A stretch of 64,000 nt of DNA, from contig NC_011071.1 of assembly GCF_000020665.1 (NCBI RefSeq), positions 3,028,501 to 3,092,500 on the forward strand, written 5' to 3'. The notes under the pieces were generated by a model, which was given only the letters and a program-made list of their open reading frames with translations, made no database searches and was not told the DNA's origin. The translations under genes and the position numbers were made by a program. This document shows, in pieces, positions 9,881 through 20,872 of this stretch (position 1 is the stretch's first letter; every line of letters begins with the position of its first letter). This DNA comes from Stenotrophomonas maltophilia R551-3 (GTDB lineage Bacteria > Pseudomonadota > Gammaproteobacteria > Xanthomonadales > Xanthomonadaceae).

Positions 9881-10144
9881 TCAGCGGGTATTCCATTCGT
9901 GCACGGTCAGGTCGGAGGCCTGCATCGTCACCAGTGGGTCGGTGGCGACGATGGCCTGCGCCTGCGCCAGGTTCTCCACGTTGCACAGCACATAGGCGCC
10001 GCCGCTGCCGTCGGCGAAACCGCCGGTCAGCTGCAGCCTGCCCTGCGCACGCAGCGCATCCAGGAAGTCCAGATGCGGCTGCACCGCTGCGGCGTTGAAA
10101 TCGGGCCGGCGCATGGCCAGCACCAGGTACACGGTAGCGGCCAT
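9881..10144 (-). CDS. YciI family protein
   Basis: An 87-residue dimeric alpha-beta ferredoxin-fold protein of the YciI/YCII group. It carries the typical HLDFLDALRAQG stretch, with an acidic/His pocket pair, and the DPLV segment. Its start codon overlaps the argH stop by one base, and 10 bp separate it from proB, so it is co-transcribed with arginine and proline genes. The enzymatic role of the family is not established; no arginine or proline function can be claimed. Confidence 0.8.
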   Translation of the reverse strand: MAATVYLVLAMRRPDFNAAAVQPHLDFLDALRAQGRLQLTGGFADGSGGAYVLCNVENLAQAQAIVATDPLVTMQASDLTVHEWNTR

Positions 10145-11439
10145 CAGGACAGCGCCTGCCAGCGCGCGCGCAGTTCATCCAGGCGCAGGTCGGCTGCCGA
10201 ACCCGGCGATACGCGTGCGGCCAGGCTGCCTTCCGGAGTACGCCCCTGCCCTGCACTGTCGGCGCCGGCAGCTGCGGCCTTGTAGGCCTCGCGGAACGGC
10301 ACGCCGGCAACGGCGGCTTCCACCGCAACGTCGGTGGCATACATGCCCGAATCGATCGCCGCGCGCAGCTTGTCATCGCGCCATTCCAGATTGGCCAGCA
10401 GCGACGGCAGCAGTTCCAGCGCGGCCAGGCCACGACCGAAACCATGGAAGATGGCGCCCTTGGACGACTGCAGGTCGCGGTGGTAGCCCGACGGCAGCGA
10501 CAGCAACTGCTCGATCTCGGTGCGTGCGGCGGCCACGCTGGCGTGGGTGGCGCGCATCAGTTCGATCACGTCCGGGTTGCGCTTGTTGGGCATGATCGAA
10601 CTGCCGGTGGTGTACTGCGCCGGCAACGCCACGAAGCCGAACTCCGCGCTGGTGAACAGCGACAGGTCCCAGGCGATGCGGCGCAGGTCCAGGGTCGCCG
10701 CGCCCAGCGCTTCCAGTGCGGCCAGCTCGAACTTGCCGCGCGACAGCTGCGCGTAGATCGGCGAGATCTGCATGCGCGCGAAACCGAGCGCGGCGGTGGT
10801 GTGCTCACGGTCCAGCGGCAGGTTCACGCCGTAGCCGGCAGCGGTGCCAAGCGGATTGGCGTCGACCAGTGCATGGGTATCGCGGGCACGGATGGCGTTG
10901 TCGATGAAAGCCTCGGCCCAGCCGGCCCACCACATGCCGGCCGAGGACACCACGGCGCGCTGGATGTGCGTATAGCCGGGAATCGGCAGGTCTTTTTCCG
11001 CCTGCGCACGGTCCAGAGCGACCTTGGCCACTTCGGCGCTGAGCTGGGCCACGCGCTGCAGCTTCTCCTTCAGCCAAAGACGCGTGGCGACCAGGATCTG
11101 GTCGTTGCGGCTGCGGCCGGTGTGGATCTTGCGGCCGGCATCGCCGAGGCGTTCGGTCAGGCGCGCTTCGATCGCCGAGTGGCCATCTTCGTACTGCGTA
11201 TCCAGCACGAAGCGGCCTGCGCGGAAGTCCTGCGCCAGCACGTCGAGCTCGCGCAGCAGGCCCGCCAGCTCATCGGCGCTGAGGATGCCGATGTGCTGCA
11301 GGCCCTGTGCGTGCGCGGCGCTGGCGGCGATGTCGTGCAGGAAGAACTCGCGGTCGAGGATGACGTCGTCACCGGCGAGGAAGGTCTGGATCTTGGCGTC
11401 TACAGCGACACCGGGCTTCTGCCAAAGAAGGTCTGCCAT
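10144..11439 (-). CDS. argH: Argininosuccinate lyase
   Basis: A 431-residue enzyme splitting argininosuccinate into arginine and fumarate, the last arginine step. The fumarase/aspartase superfamily signature [12 protein letters not shown] is present, as are the N-terminal [12 protein letters not shown] and TGRSRND motifs. The ATG at 11439 gives [10 protein letters not shown], the normal N-terminus, and has GGAG-like bases upstream. It lies 20 bp after argC. Confidence 0.96.
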   Translation of the reverse strand: MADLLWQKPGVAVDAKIQTFLAGDDVILDREFFLHDIAASAAHAQGLQHIGILSADELAGLLRELDVLAQDFRAGRFVLDTQYEDGHSAIEARLTERLGDAGRKIHTGRSRNDQILVATRLWLKEKLQRVAQLSAEVAKVALDRAQAEKDLPIPGYTHIQRAVVSSAGMWWAGWAEAFIDNAIRARDTHALVDANPLGTAAGYGVNLPLDREHTTAALGFARMQISPIYAQLSRGKFELAALEALGAATLDLRRIAWDLSLFTSAEFGFVALPAQYTTGSSIMPNKRNPDVIELMRATHASVAAARTEIEQLLSLPSGYHRDLQSSKGAIFHGFGRGLAALELLPSLLANLEWRDDKLRAAIDSGMYATDVAVEAAVAGVPFREAYKAAAAGADSAGQGRTPEGSLAARVSPGSAADLRLDELRARWQALS

Positions 11440-11459
11440 GGGGGGCTCCGGAAGCGTGG

Positions 11460-12409
<950 letters not shown>

Positions 12410-12413
<4 letters not shown>

Positions 12414-13009
12414 GCGTGGCTGTCCAGGCGGTGCTGCAGGTGGCGCTTCACGCCTTGCCATTCCGCGTCGATTATGGAGAAGATGACGGTGTCGCGCGGG
12501 GTGCCGTCGGGGTGGCGGCGGTGGTTGCGCAGCACGCCATCCTGCTTGGCGCCAATGCGCGCGATCGCGGTGCGCGAGGCGAAGTTGAACCAGCTGGTCT
12601 CGAACACCACGCTCAGGCACTCCAGCCGCTCGAACGCATGGCTCAGCAGCATCAGCTTGGTCTCGGTATTGACCCCGGTGCGCTGCGCCGACTCGCCATA
12701 CCAGGTGTAACCGATGCTCAGGCGCGGCACGTCCGCTTGCAGATCGTAGTAACGGGTGGTGCCGACAATCTGGTCGTTGGCATCGAACACCACGAACGGC
12801 AGCACCTTGCCTTCGGCCTGCGCCTGCAGCGCCGCCTGCACGTAGCCGGTCATGGTCTTCGCATCGGGCACCTGGGTGTACCAGAGCCTGGACAACGCGC
12901 CATCGCCGAGCGCGCCGCGCAGGCCATCGATATGCCCCATCTGCAGCGGCTCCAGCCGCGCATGGGTGCCCGCCAGCGTAGGGACCCTGGTCCAATCGGC
13001 ATGGTTCAT
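12410..13009 (-). CDS. GNAT family N-acetyltransferase in the arg operon
   Basis: A 199-residue acetyltransferase with the RimJ/RimL-like layout: [55 protein letters not shown] and [20 protein letters not shown]. It begins 4 bp after the NAGS/kinase stop and overlaps argC. The close packing implies co-expression with arginine genes, but the resemblance is to RimJ/L-type peptide or small-molecule acetyltransferases rather than to ArgA. The substrate is unknown. Confidence 0.85.
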
Positions 13010-13013
13010 GTGT

Positions 13014-14342
13014 TCAGCCCTCCAGGCTCGGCGCACGCACGCCGCAATGGTCGACATAGGTCCTGATGCGGTCGATGCCATCGGCGCCGTACCAGAACAC
13101 CTTCCAGTGGCCCTGCTTGTAGCAGCCATCGGATTCGGCGTAGTAGAAATGGTTGATCGGGTTGCCATTGCGCGAACGCCAGAACAGCTGCGGCGTCTCC
13201 TCGCGCATCACGTTCCAGACCGCGCGTCCCAGGCCTTCGCCCTGCGCATCATCAAGCACCGCGAACTTGTCCAGGTACACGCCCTCGGCCTCGTCGGTAA
13301 GGATCACCGCCGTGCGGTAGTTCTCGCTGACGTAGGCGCGCAGCAGCGTGGTCTTCTGGAAGTAGTCCGGCACCAGGGTACGGCCGAAACTCGACTCGAT
13401 CAGCTGCTTCAGGCGCGGCAGGTCCAGCTGCTCCCACGCGGTGGCGCGCAGCACCTTCTCGCCCTTGCGCACCAGCGTGCCCGAGCCCTTGTGGGTGAAC
13501 AGCTCCTTGGCCAGGTCGGCCGGGCGGGTGATCGATACCGACGATTCCAGCGGCAGGCGGTCGAGCAGATCCTTGATCTGTTCGATCTTCACCTTCATGC
13601 CGCCGTGGATCCACGGCTGCGCGATCAGGTGGTCGTACTCGGTGGACAGGTTGATCGAGTCGATCACGTTGCCCTGCTCGTCCAGCAGGCCGCCGGTGCC
13701 GGTCAGGAAGATGATCTTGTACGGCTGCAGCTCCTGCACCAGCTCGTTGGCAGCGAAGTCGGCGTTGACGTTGAGGATCTGGCCGCCAGCGGTCTCGCCC
13801 AGGCTGGTGATGACCGGAATCGAGCCGGCGCGAAGGCTGGCCTCGATCGGCGCCAGGTTGACCTTCTTCACCTCGCCAACCAGGCCGTAGGTGTCCACGT
13901 CCAGGTACTCGGCTTCGAACACGCCGCCGGTGATCGAAGTGGCGCGCGCACCGTTCTGCTGCAGCGCTTCGACCAGGCGCAGATTGGACTGCTGGAACAC
14001 CCGGCGCACGATCGCCAGCGCTTCCGGCGAGGTCACGCGCAGGCCGTTGACGGTCTGCTTCTCGATGCCGGCCGCGGACAGCTCGGCATCCAGCTGCGGG
14101 CCGGCGCCGTGCAGCACGATCGGGGTCAGGCCGACTTCCTGCAGGAACGACAGCGACGAGGTCAGCGCGTCAAGGTCGTCGCGCAGGACGGCACCGCCGA
14201 CCTTGACCACGGCGAAGCGCTTGGCGTCCAGCTGCGAGAATCGCTTGAGGTACTGGCTGATCTCCTTCGCGCTGGCCATGCTGGAAAGCAGGCGCACGAT
14301 GGTCTGGCGGGTCTGGCGGTGGGGCTGGAGGGCAGGAGACAT
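13014..14342 (-). CDS. argB: Bifunctional N-acetylglutamate synthase/kinase
   Basis: A 442-residue fusion performing the first two arginine steps. Residues of about 40-285 form an amino-acid kinase domain ([31 protein letters not shown]). The last ~150 residues form a GNAT-like NAT domain ([36 protein letters not shown]) of the type found in vertebrate NAGS and in Xanthomonas NAGS/K. No separate argA is seen. A short in-frame alternative start lies at 14279. Confidence 0.92.
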   Translation of the reverse strand: MSPALQPHRQTRQTIVRLLSSMASAKEISQYLKRFSQLDAKRFAVVKVGGAVLRDDLDALTSSLSFLQEVGLTPIVLHGAGPQLDAELSAAGIEKQTVNGLRVTSPEALAIVRRVFQQSNLRLVEALQQNGARATSITGGVFEAEYLDVDTYGLVGEVKKVNLAPIEASLRAGSIPVITSLGETAGGQILNVNADFAANELVQELQPYKIIFLTGTGGLLDEQGNVIDSINLSTEYDHLIAQPWIHGGMKVKIEQIKDLLDRLPLESSVSITRPADLAKELFTHKGSGTLVRKGEKVLRATAWEQLDLPRLKQLIESSFGRTLVPDYFQKTTLLRAYVSENYRTAVILTDEAEGVYLDKFAVLDDAQGEGLGRAVWNVMREETPQLFWRSRNGNPINHFYYAESDGCYKQGHWKVFWYGADGIDRIRTYVDHCGVRAPSLEG

Positions 14343-14417
14343 TTCGGTTTCGTCACAGGCGGCGGTCGCCGCGTTGCAGTTCCACCGTGCCGGAGCACGG
14401 CGGCGTTGTGGGGTCGA

Positions 14418-15506
14418 TCAGGCGCCGGCAGCAATGATGCGGTGAACGGCGTCGGTGTAGCGCTGCAGCTGGTCCAGCGTTACGAACTCATCGGCGGTAT
14501 GGGCCTGGGCGATGTCACCCGGGCCGAACACCAGCGTGGTGTAGCCACCGGCCGAGAACAGCGAGGCCTCGGTCCAGAAGTCCACCGCGTTGCCGATCGG
14601 CAGCTCAAGTGCGTCGGCCACGTCGCGCGCCAGCAGGCGGCGGTTCTCGGCCTCGGCGATGTCACCGGCCGGCAGGCTGGGACCACGGAAGGTTTCAGTG
14701 AACAATGCGGCTTCCGGCTCAGCGAAACCGGCAAAGGTTGCCAGCAGGCCATCAATGTCCATCGACGGCAGCGGGCGGAAGCCGAACCGCACTTCGGCGG
14801 CCGGGGCAATCATGTTGGCCTTGATCCCGCCTTCGACGCGGCCGATGTTGAAACGCAGGCCGGTGAGGCCGCCGAAGCGCGCCGAGGCCAGCGATTCCAC
14901 ATGGTCCAGCGCACGGTTGCCCCAGCGCATGGCCTGATGCAGTGCGCTGGCGGCCGCATCCTGCTTGCCCGAGGCATGCCCGGCGCGACCGGAGAACTGC
15001 ATCAGCACCGAGCTGATGCCTCGGTGCGCCAACACCGCCTCGCTCATGGTCGGCTCGGCCACCAGCACCGCTTCATACGGAATGCCACGGGCCAGAAACG
15101 CGGCGATGCAGCGCGGATCGTTGGCTTCCTCGTCGCTGGAGAACAGGAACGCGGCATCGCCATCACTGGCGTTGGCCGCGGCCACCAGCGCGGCGGCCGC
15201 GCCCTTGATATCGCATACGCCAAGGCCTACCACGCGGTCGTCGAGGCGCCGCATCACATGCGGGTCGGCACTCCAGTGCGGCGAGTCCGGCACGGTATCC
15301 AGGTGCACGTTGAACAGGTACTTCGGCGTGCCACGCACCGCATACAGGCTGACCGCACCGGCGCCATGGTCGATCACCTCGACGTTGAAGCCGGGCAGGT
15401 TGTCGCGCAGGTAATCGAAGATGCCACCGGTGGTGATCGCACGCGGCGGGTTGCGGGTGTCGAAGGACACCAGCGCCTGCAGGTGATCGAGCGTCTGTTC
15501 AAGCAT
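14418..15506 (-). CDS. N-acetyl-L-citrulline deacetylase (ArgE')
   Basis: A 362-residue M20 metallohydrolase. The zinc ligands appear in order: FNVHLDTVP, the GVCDIKG aspartate, SSDEEAND, AEPT and the C-terminal GPGDIAQAHTADEFV histidine. In Xanthomonadaceae this enzyme deacetylates N-acetylcitrulline made by ArgF', instead of acetylornithine. The assignment follows from the neighbouring AOTCase-type argF'; sequence alone would allow plain ArgE. It lies 132 bp after argG, with hairpins between. Confidence 0.88.
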   Translation of the reverse strand: MLEQTLDHLQALVSFDTRNPPRAITTGGIFDYLRDNLPGFNVEVIDHGAGAVSLYAVRGTPKYLFNVHLDTVPDSPHWSADPHVMRRLDDRVVGLGVCDIKGAAAALVAAANASDGDAAFLFSSDEEANDPRCIAAFLARGIPYEAVLVAEPTMSEAVLAHRGISSVLMQFSGRAGHASGKQDAAASALHQAMRWGNRALDHVESLASARFGGLTGLRFNIGRVEGGIKANMIAPAAEVRFGFRPLPSMDIDGLLATFAGFAEPEAALFTETFRGPSLPAGDIAEAENRRLLARDVADALELPIGNAVDFWTEASLFSAGGYTTLVFGPGDIAQAHTADEFVTLDQLQRYTDAVHRIIAAGA

Positions 15507-15529
15507 GAATCAACAATCCTGTGGGATTC

Positions 15530-15552
15530 CGCCGGGCATGGCCCGGCGCTAC
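15530..15552 (-). repeat. SMAG/REP element
   Basis: GTAG followed by CGCCGGGC-CAT-GCCCGGCG on the minus strand. It lies between argG and argE'. A second short hairpin, CCCCCTTC-TTGTT-GAAGGGGG, follows at about 15575-15595. Confidence 0.65.
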
Positions 15553-15628
15553 CGTGATGCGTCTGGTGGAGAGCCCCCTTCTTGTTGAAGGGGGCGCGCC
15601 AACGGCGCAGGGTTAAGGCGGAATGCGT

Positions 15629-15651
15629 GGTCAACCGCTCAGCGGTTGACC
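15629..15651. other. Hairpin spanning the argG stop codon
   Basis: Two 11-bp arms (GGTCAACCGCT / AGCGGTTGACC) with a one-base spacer overlap the last codons and stop of argG. No T-run follows, so it is more likely an mRNA 3'-end structure than a terminator. Confidence 0.45.
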
Positions 15652-16832
15652 TGCGCATAGACAGTGGAGCTCATGCCGAACAGCTTGATGAAGCCTTCGG
15701 CCTCCTCCACGCCCCAGTCGGCCGACTGCGCGTAGGTGGCGCCCTTGGTGTTGAGCAGGTGCGGCGACTTCACCGCCACTGCATCGACGCGGCCGCCACG
15801 GGTTTCCAGCACCACTTCACCGTTGACCTTGGCCTGCGAGGACTTCAGGAAGGCCTCGATGTCGGTCTTCAGCGGGTCGTGGTAGAAGCCTTCGTACACC
15901 AGCTCCACCCACTTGCGCGCCACGTCCGGCTTGAAGCGGTTCTGCTGCTTGGTCAGCACCGCATCTTCCAGCGCGCGGTGCGCGGCCAGCAGCGAAACCA
16001 GGCCAGGCGCTTCGAACACGATGCGGCCCTTCAGGCCGATCACGGTGTCACCGGTGTAGACGCCACGGCCGACGCCGTAGGGAGCGAACAGCTTGTTGAG
16101 CTGGGCCAGGATCTGCTCACCCGGCAACGCCTTGCCGTTCAGTTCGACGGCTTCGCCTTCAACGAACTTCAGGGTGACGGTCAACGCCTGCTCCGGCCAT
16201 TCGCTGCGCGGTGCGCACCAGCCACGGGCGCCCTCGCCCGGCGCTTCCCAGCGATCGATCTCACCGCCGGACATGGTCAGGCCCAGCAGGTTCTCGTTGA
16301 TGGTGTAGGCCTGCTGCTTGGCGCGCACGCCGAAACCGCGCTCTTCCAGGTACTTCTGCTCGTAGGCACGGGTCTGGGTGTGTTCCTTCTGGATCTCGCG
16401 GATCGGCGCGATGATCTGGTAGTCGCCCAGCGCCTTCACTGCCAGGTCGAAACGCACCTGGTCGTTGCCCATGCCGGTGCAGCCATGGGCGATGATGTTG
16501 GTGCCCAGTTCAGCGGCGCGCTTGAGCGCGGCATCGACGATCAGGTAGCGGTCGGAGACCAGCAGCGGGTACTGGCCCTGGTAGCCTTCGCCGGCCCACA
16601 CGAACGGCTTGACGAAGCCGGCCCAGATGGCCGGGCCACCATCGACGGTGACGTGGCTGGCCACGCCCAGTTCGGCGGCGCGCTTTTCGATGAAATCGCG
16701 CTCTTCATCATCCACGCCGCCGGTGTCGGCGAACACGGTGTGCACGTTGTAGCCACGCTCCTGCAGGTACGGCACGCAGAAGCTGGTATCCAGGCCGCCG
16801 GAGAAGGCGAGAACGACGTCTTTGTTGCTCAT
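15639..16832 (-). CDS. argG: Argininosuccinate synthase
   Basis: A 397-residue ATP-dependent enzyme joining citrulline and aspartate. The PP-loop [10 protein letters not shown] is near the N-terminus, and [13 protein letters not shown] and the family spacing are normal. The ATG at 16832 gives [10 protein letters not shown]; an in-frame TTG five codons upstream is less likely. The gap to argF' (68 bp) holds a SMAG repeat. Confidence 0.95.
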   Translation of the reverse strand: MSNKDVVLAFSGGLDTSFCVPYLQERGYNVHTVFADTGGVDDEERDFIEKRAAELGVASHVTVDGGPAIWAGFVKPFVWAGEGYQGQYPLLVSDRYLIVDAALKRAAELGTNIIAHGCTGMGNDQVRFDLAVKALGDYQIIAPIREIQKEHTQTRAYEQKYLEERGFGVRAKQQAYTINENLLGLTMSGGEIDRWEAPGEGARGWCAPRSEWPEQALTVTLKFVEGEAVELNGKALPGEQILAQLNKLFAPYGVGRGVYTGDTVIGLKGRIVFEAPGLVSLLAAHRALEDAVLTKQQNRFKPDVARKWVELVYEGFYHDPLKTDIEAFLKSSQAKVNGEVVLETRGGRVDAVAVKSPHLLNTKGATYAQSADWGVEEAEGFIKLFGMSSTVYAQVNR

Positions 16833-16856
16833 GGGGGTAATGTCCAATCAGGTGGG

Positions 16857-16880
16857 GTAGCGCCGGGCCATGCCCGGCGG
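16857..16880 (+). repeat. SMAG/REP element
   Basis: GTAG then CGCCGGGC-CAT-GCCCGGCG, located between argF' and argG in the operon. It may modulate message stability between the two genes. Confidence 0.7.
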
Positions 16881-16900
16881 ATTGTTTCAATGCTTGGGAA

Positions 16901-17911
16901 TCAGCGCCCGGCAACAGCCGCCATGATCGCCTTCTGCACGTGCAGTCGGTTCTCGGCTTCGTTGATGGCGATGCACTGCGGCGAATCCATCACCGCGTCG
17001 GTGGCCTTGACGTTGCGGCGCAGCGGCAGGCAGTGGCTGAAGACACCGTTGTTGGTCAGCGCCATCTTCCGTTCGTCCACGATGAAGTGCTTGAACTGGT
17101 CGCGGATCGGCTTTTCCGGTTCCCAGTTGCCGAAGAACGGCAGCGCGCCCCAGCTCTTGGCGTAGACCACGTCGGCACCGGCGTAGGCGCTGTCGATGTC
17201 ATGGCTGATCTTCAGCGAACCGCCGCTCTCGGCCACGTTCTGCTCGGCCCAGCCCATGTAGCGGTCGTCGAGGATGTAGTCGGCGGTCGGGCACAGCAGG
17301 GTCACATCCATCCCCATGCGGGTGGCGATGGTCAGCGCCGAGTTCGCCACCGCGGTGTTCAGCGGCTTCGGGTGGTAGGTCCAGGTCAGCACGTACTTCT
17401 TGCCACGCAGGTCCTGGGTGCCGAAGTGCTCCTGCAGCGCCATCACGTGGGCCAGTTCCTGGCACGGGTGGGTGATGGTCTCCATGTTGATGACCGGCAC
17501 CGGCGAATACTTGGCGAAGCTGTTGAGGACGATGTCCTGGCGGTCGTAGGCCCAGTCGATGAACTTGGGGAACGCACGTACGGCGATGATGTCGCAGTAA
17601 CGGCCCAGCACCTTGGCCACTTCAGCGATGTGCTCTTCGGTATCGCCGTCCATCACCGTGCCGAGGTTGAACTCGATCGGCCACGCATCCTTGCCCGGCT
17701 GCAGCACCACCGCGTGGGCGCCGAGCTGGAACGCGCCCAGTTCGAAGCTGGTGCGGGTGCGCATGGACGGATTGAAGAACACCAGCGCGATCGACTTGCC
17801 CTTGAGCTGGTCGCCGAGCTTGTTGCGCTTGAACAGCGCGGCCTGGGTCAGCAGCGCGTCGAGATCGCTGCGGCTCCAGTCCTGGGTGTTCAGGAAGTGC
17901 TTGGGGGACAT
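16901..17911 (-). CDS. N-acetylornithine carbamoyltransferase (AOTCase, ArgF')
   Basis: A 336-residue transcarbamylase converting N-acetylornithine and carbamoyl phosphate to N-acetylcitrulline. FFNPSMRTRTSFE binds carbamoyl phosphate and HCLPLRR is the ornithine-side motif. Started at the ATG 17911, residue 92 is Glu and residue 302 is Lys. These are the positions reported for substrate choice (E92) and the carboxylated lysine (K302) in X. campestris AOTCase, which also supports this start. AAGGA lies six bases upstream. It is the first gene of the arg cluster. Confidence 0.95.
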   Translation of the reverse strand: MSPKHFLNTQDWSRSDLDALLTQAALFKRNKLGDQLKGKSIALVFFNPSMRTRTSFELGAFQLGAHAVVLQPGKDAWPIEFNLGTVMDGDTEEHIAEVAKVLGRYCDIIAVRAFPKFIDWAYDRQDIVLNSFAKYSPVPVINMETITHPCQELAHVMALQEHFGTQDLRGKKYVLTWTYHPKPLNTAVANSALTIATRMGMDVTLLCPTADYILDDRYMGWAEQNVAESGGSLKISHDIDSAYAGADVVYAKSWGALPFFGNWEPEKPIRDQFKHFIVDERKMALTNNGVFSHCLPLRRNVKATDAVMDSPQCIAINEAENRLHVQKAIMAAVAGR

Positions 17912-18006
17912 CATCTTTCCTTGCGTGGCGGCGCCGAAGGTCGACGCGGTGGAAGGGAAACCAGGAACCAAAGGTGGTACGAAAAGGTTGCAGTTGCAGC
18001 TTTCAT
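17911..18006 (-). CDS. Possible 31-codon leader ORF overlapping argF'
   Basis: A 31-residue frame (MKAATATFSYHLWFLV...) starts just after a terminator-like hairpin, and its TGA overlaps the argF' ATG. That geometry would allow translational coupling. No good ribosome site precedes it, it contains no arginine run in its first half (four Arg/Lys near the end), and it matches no family I know. It may be chance. Confidence 0.25.
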   Translation of the reverse strand: MKAATATFSYHLWFLVSLPPRRPSAPPRKER

Positions 18007-18230
18007 GACGCGGAAACGAAAAAACCCAGCCGGTGGGCTGGGTTTTTTTCGGACGAACAGCAAAAAGCTCCGGTTACCCAGCGAGGATGTGGGGTTCCGG
18101 TCGACGCGCACGCGAGGTCATGCCCGACGCCTGTCGGGCTGCGCTGCTGTCGTGCTGGAAGTCGGTGAGCTTCATGGCCGGGCATCTTTGCATGCGGCCG
18201 GGACCGGCGCAAGGGGCGTGGGTCGCGGAA
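17912..18230. other. Region upstream of argF'
   Basis: A 319-bp gap between the argF' start and the stop of the secreted hypothetical gene, both on the minus strand. It contains the terminator at 18019-18050, the possible leader frame and a CCCGACG-CC-TGTCGGG hairpin near 18123-18138. The promoter of the arginine operon must lie here or be read through, but I could not place a convincing -35/-10 pair. Confidence 0.5.
18019..18050. terminator. Bidirectional terminator or argF' leader attenuator
   Basis: Stem CCCAGCC-GGTG-GGCTGGG flanked by A-run and T-run, so it functions as a terminator in either direction. It lies 180 bp after the hypothetical gene's stop and 108 bp before argF', so on the minus strand it could end the upstream message or attenuate argF'. 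Confidence 0.65.
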
Positions 18231-18800
18231 TCAGGGATTGCTGGCAGTGTTCTGTTCGGGACCGACCCATGGGGTGATCGAGACCCGGACCTTGAGCCGG
18301 TTGCCGGGGTCTTCCGGCAGCCGCGAGCGGTACTTGGTGCCCTTGTAGACGTAGTCCACGTCATAGGCGATGGGCCGACGGAATTCACGCCCGACCGGCA
18401 CGATACGGCAGTCGCGGGTCAGCATCGGCCCGTTGTTGGCCGGCGCCGGGGCCGGCGCGGGCGTCTCGGCCGCCGTCTCCTCCGCGCCCTCTTCATCGCT
18501 GCGCTTGAACATCGAGCGCACCGAGTCCCAGAAGCGACCGATCCGGCCCTTGTCCTCGGCAGGCTCCTCACCGGTGACATTGACCGGCGCCAGGGTCCGG
18601 GTCGAGACCGGCTCGCAGTGTTCTTCGGTGCGGGTCGCACGCAGGGTCTGGAACACGGGTTCGACGTTCAGCACCTGCGCGTAGTCGAACTTCACGTTCT
18701 CCACGATCACCACCCGGTTGCGGGGCTCGGCCTCCTGCGCCTGGGCCACGGCGGGCAGCGCCGACAGGCAGGCCAGGGTCAGCAACGCGGTGGATTTCAT
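18231..18800 (-). CDS. Secreted hypothetical protein
   Basis: A 189-residue protein with a clear signal peptide (MKSTALLTLACLSALPAVAQAQ). A middle acidic and Ala/Pro-rich spacer (AETPAPAPAPA) precedes a C-terminal module with CRIVPVG, YDVDYVYKGTKY and LPEDPGNRLKVRVSITP. That C-terminal pattern resembles the tail of YcfJ-type glycine-zipper envelope proteins, but no glycine zipper is seen. An envelope location is likely; the function is unknown. Confidence 0.7.
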   Translation of the reverse strand: MKSTALLTLACLSALPAVAQAQEAEPRNRVVIVENVKFDYAQVLNVEPVFQTLRATRTEEHCEPVSTRTLAPVNVTGEEPAEDKGRIGRFWDSVRSMFKRSDEEGAEETAAETPAPAPAPANNGPMLTRDCRIVPVGREFRRPIAYDVDYVYKGTKYRSRLPEDPGNRLKVRVSITPWVGPEQNTASNP

Positions 18801-18988
18801 TGGCGACGGGAGCAGGGACACGGCGATAGTGTAGGCAGTGGCGAGCGCAAGGGGCTGAACATTACCCGTCCGCGCCGCTCCTGCCCACCCCACCTTGGGC
18901 GGGCTTCAGGTCCACCGGTAGCAGCGCGTCGCCCCAAAGCGCCCCGACACGTTCTAAAATCACAGGCTTGTCCCCCAGTCACAGCCCC

Positions 18989-20365
18989 ATGACCCTGCGC
19001 CTGCACAACAACCTGACTCGCCAGCTCGAACCGTTCACCCCGCTCGACCCGGCCTGTCCGACCCTGTATGTGTGCGGCCCGACGGTCTACAACTACGTGC
19101 ACATCGGCAACGCCCGTGGCCCAGTGGTGTTCGGGGTGCTGGCCGACCTGCTGCGGCGGCGCTTCGGTGGCCTGCGCTACGCGCGCAACATCACCGACGT
19201 GGACGACAAGATCAACAACGCCGCGCGCGAACAGGGGGTGCCGATCAGCACCATCACCGATCGTTTCGCCGCCGCCTACCGTGAAGACATGGCCGCGCTG
19301 GGCGTGGCACCGCCGGACATCGAGCCGGAAGTGACCGCGCACATCCCGCAGATCATCACCATGATCGGGCAGCTGATCGCCAGCGGCCACGCTTACCCGG
19401 CCGAGGGCCACGTGCTGTTCGCGGTCAGCAGCTTCGAGGGCTATGGCAAGCTCTCGCGCCGCGATCCGGAGGAAATGCTGGCCGGCGCCCGCGTCGATGT
19501 CGCCCCCTACAAGCGCGACCCGGGTGATTTCGTGCTGTGGAAGCCGTCCAGCGATGACCTGCCCGGCTGGGAATCGCCGTGGGGCCGTGGCCGCCCGGGC
19601 TGGCACATCGAATGCTCGGCAATGGCCGCCGCCCACCTGGGCGAGACCATCGACATTCATGCCGGTGGCGTCGACCTGCAGTTCCCGCACCACGAAAACG
19701 AACTGGCCCAGAGCGAATGCGCGCATGGCGGCAGGATCTTCGCCCGCTTCTGGCTGCACAACGGCATGCTCAACTTCGGCGGCGCCAAGATGAGCAAGTC
19801 GGTCGGCAACATCGAGCGCGTGCACGATCTGGTTCGCCAGCACCCGCCGGAAGCGCTGCGCCTGGCCCTGCTGTCGGCCCACTACCGGCAGCCGCTGGAG
19901 TGGTCCGATGCGCTGATCGAACAGTCGGTGCGCACCCTGGACCGCCTGTACGGCACCCTGCGCGAGCTGGCGTCGGTCGTGGCGGTCGTGGCGATCCCGG
20001 CCACGGTCGAGGCGACCCTGGATGACGACCTGAACACCCCGCAGGCACTGGCCGAAGTGGCCCGCATCGCCGCCGACGCACGCCGCGCCACCGACCCCAC
20101 CGAACAAGCGCGCCTGAAGGGCGAACTGCTCGGCGCCGGCCTGGCACTGGGCCTGCTGCAGGCCGATCCGGCGCAGTGGTTCGGCACCGCTGCCGGTGAT
20201 GATGGCGACGACGCGCGCATCCAGGGCCTGATAGACGCGCGCGCCGCCGCCAAGCAGGCGCGCGACTTCGCCCGTTCCGACGCCATCCGCGACCAGCTGG
20301 CCGCCGAAGGCATCGTGCTGGAAGACACCCCGCAGGGCGTGCGCTGGTCGCGCAAGCGCGGCTGA
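18989..20365 (+). CDS. cysS: Cysteinyl-tRNA synthetase
   Basis: A 458-residue class I synthetase charging tRNA-Cys. The HIGH motif appears as HIGNARG after VCGPTVYNY, whose cysteine is a zinc ligand. [11 protein letters not shown] and FPHHENE supply the remaining zinc ligands. KMSKS is intact near residue 268. The ATG at 18989 gives MTLRLHNNL, the usual N-terminus. A GTGGCCGGC-CT-GCCGGCCAC hairpin follows at 20379-20398. Confidence 0.95.
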   Translation: MTLRLHNNLTRQLEPFTPLDPACPTLYVCGPTVYNYVHIGNARGPVVFGVLADLLRRRFGGLRYARNITDVDDKINNAAREQGVPISTITDRFAAAYREDMAALGVAPPDIEPEVTAHIPQIITMIGQLIASGHAYPAEGHVLFAVSSFEGYGKLSRRDPEEMLAGARVDVAPYKRDPGDFVLWKPSSDDLPGWESPWGRGRPGWHIECSAMAAAHLGETIDIHAGGVDLQFPHHENELAQSECAHGGRIFARFWLHNGMLNFGGAKMSKSVGNIERVHDLVRQHPPEALRLALLSAHYRQPLEWSDALIEQSVRTLDRLYGTLRELASVVAVVAIPATVEATLDDDLNTPQALAEVARIAADARRATDPTEQARLKGELLGAGLALGLLQADPAQWFGTAAGDDGDDARIQGLIDARAAAKQARDFARSDAIRDQLAAEGIVLEDTPQGVRWSRKRG

Positions 20366-20419
20366 CCTGCCCTGCCCCGTGGCCGGCCTGCCGGCCACGC
20401 TCCCACTGTAGAGACTGTT

Positions 20420-20872
20420 GTGACCGACTCCCCGTTCCCGCTTGAACCCACCGCCGCCGAGGCCCAGGCCGCCATCGCCGAGGAATTCGGCTTCTTCGGT
20501 GACTGGTCCGAGCGCTACCAGTACCTGATCGACCTCGGCCGCAAGCTGCCGGTGTTTCCGGAAGAATGGAAGACCGAAGAGCATCGCCTGCTCGGCTGCC
20601 AGTCGATGGTCTGGATCGTGCCGGAAGGCAACACGCAGTCGCTGCGCTTCCACGCCATCAGTGATTCGGCCATCGTCTCCGGCCTGATCTTCCTGGCCCT
20701 GCGCGTGTACTCCGGGCGCTCGGCGCAGGAGATCCTCGACACCGAGCCCAGCTACATCCAGGACATCGGTCTGGCCCGCCACCTGTCGCCGACCCGCAGC
20801 AACGGCGTGGCGGCGATGCTGGCCTTCATCCGTGAGACCGCGCAGGCGCAGCTGCAGCGCGAGCCCTCGTGA
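20420..20872 (+). CDS. sufE: SufE-like sulfur acceptor protein
   Basis: A 150-residue protein that accepts persulfide sulfur from a cysteine desulfurase and passes it on for Fe-S assembly. The active cysteine lies in RLLGCQSMVW. FFGDWSERYQYLIDLG is the family opening. It starts with GTG, and its stop overlaps the GTG start of the next gene. Neighbouring cysS gives a loose cysteine theme but does not prove a link. Confidence 0.88.
   Translation: MTDSPFPLEPTAAEAQAAIAEEFGFFGDWSERYQYLIDLGRKLPVFPEEWKTEEHRLLGCQSMVWIVPEGNTQSLRFHAISDSAIVSGLIFLALRVYSGRSAQEILDTEPSYIQDIGLARHLSPTRSNGVAAMLAFIRETAQAQLQREPS

Noticed and set aside
12852..15557. A 901-codon open frame on the plus strand across the arginine genes
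   Set aside because: It is the antisense shadow of GNAT, argAB and argE'. High GC content keeps stops rare; composition is Arg/Ala/Gln-rich without domain features, while the minus strand encodes clear enzymes.
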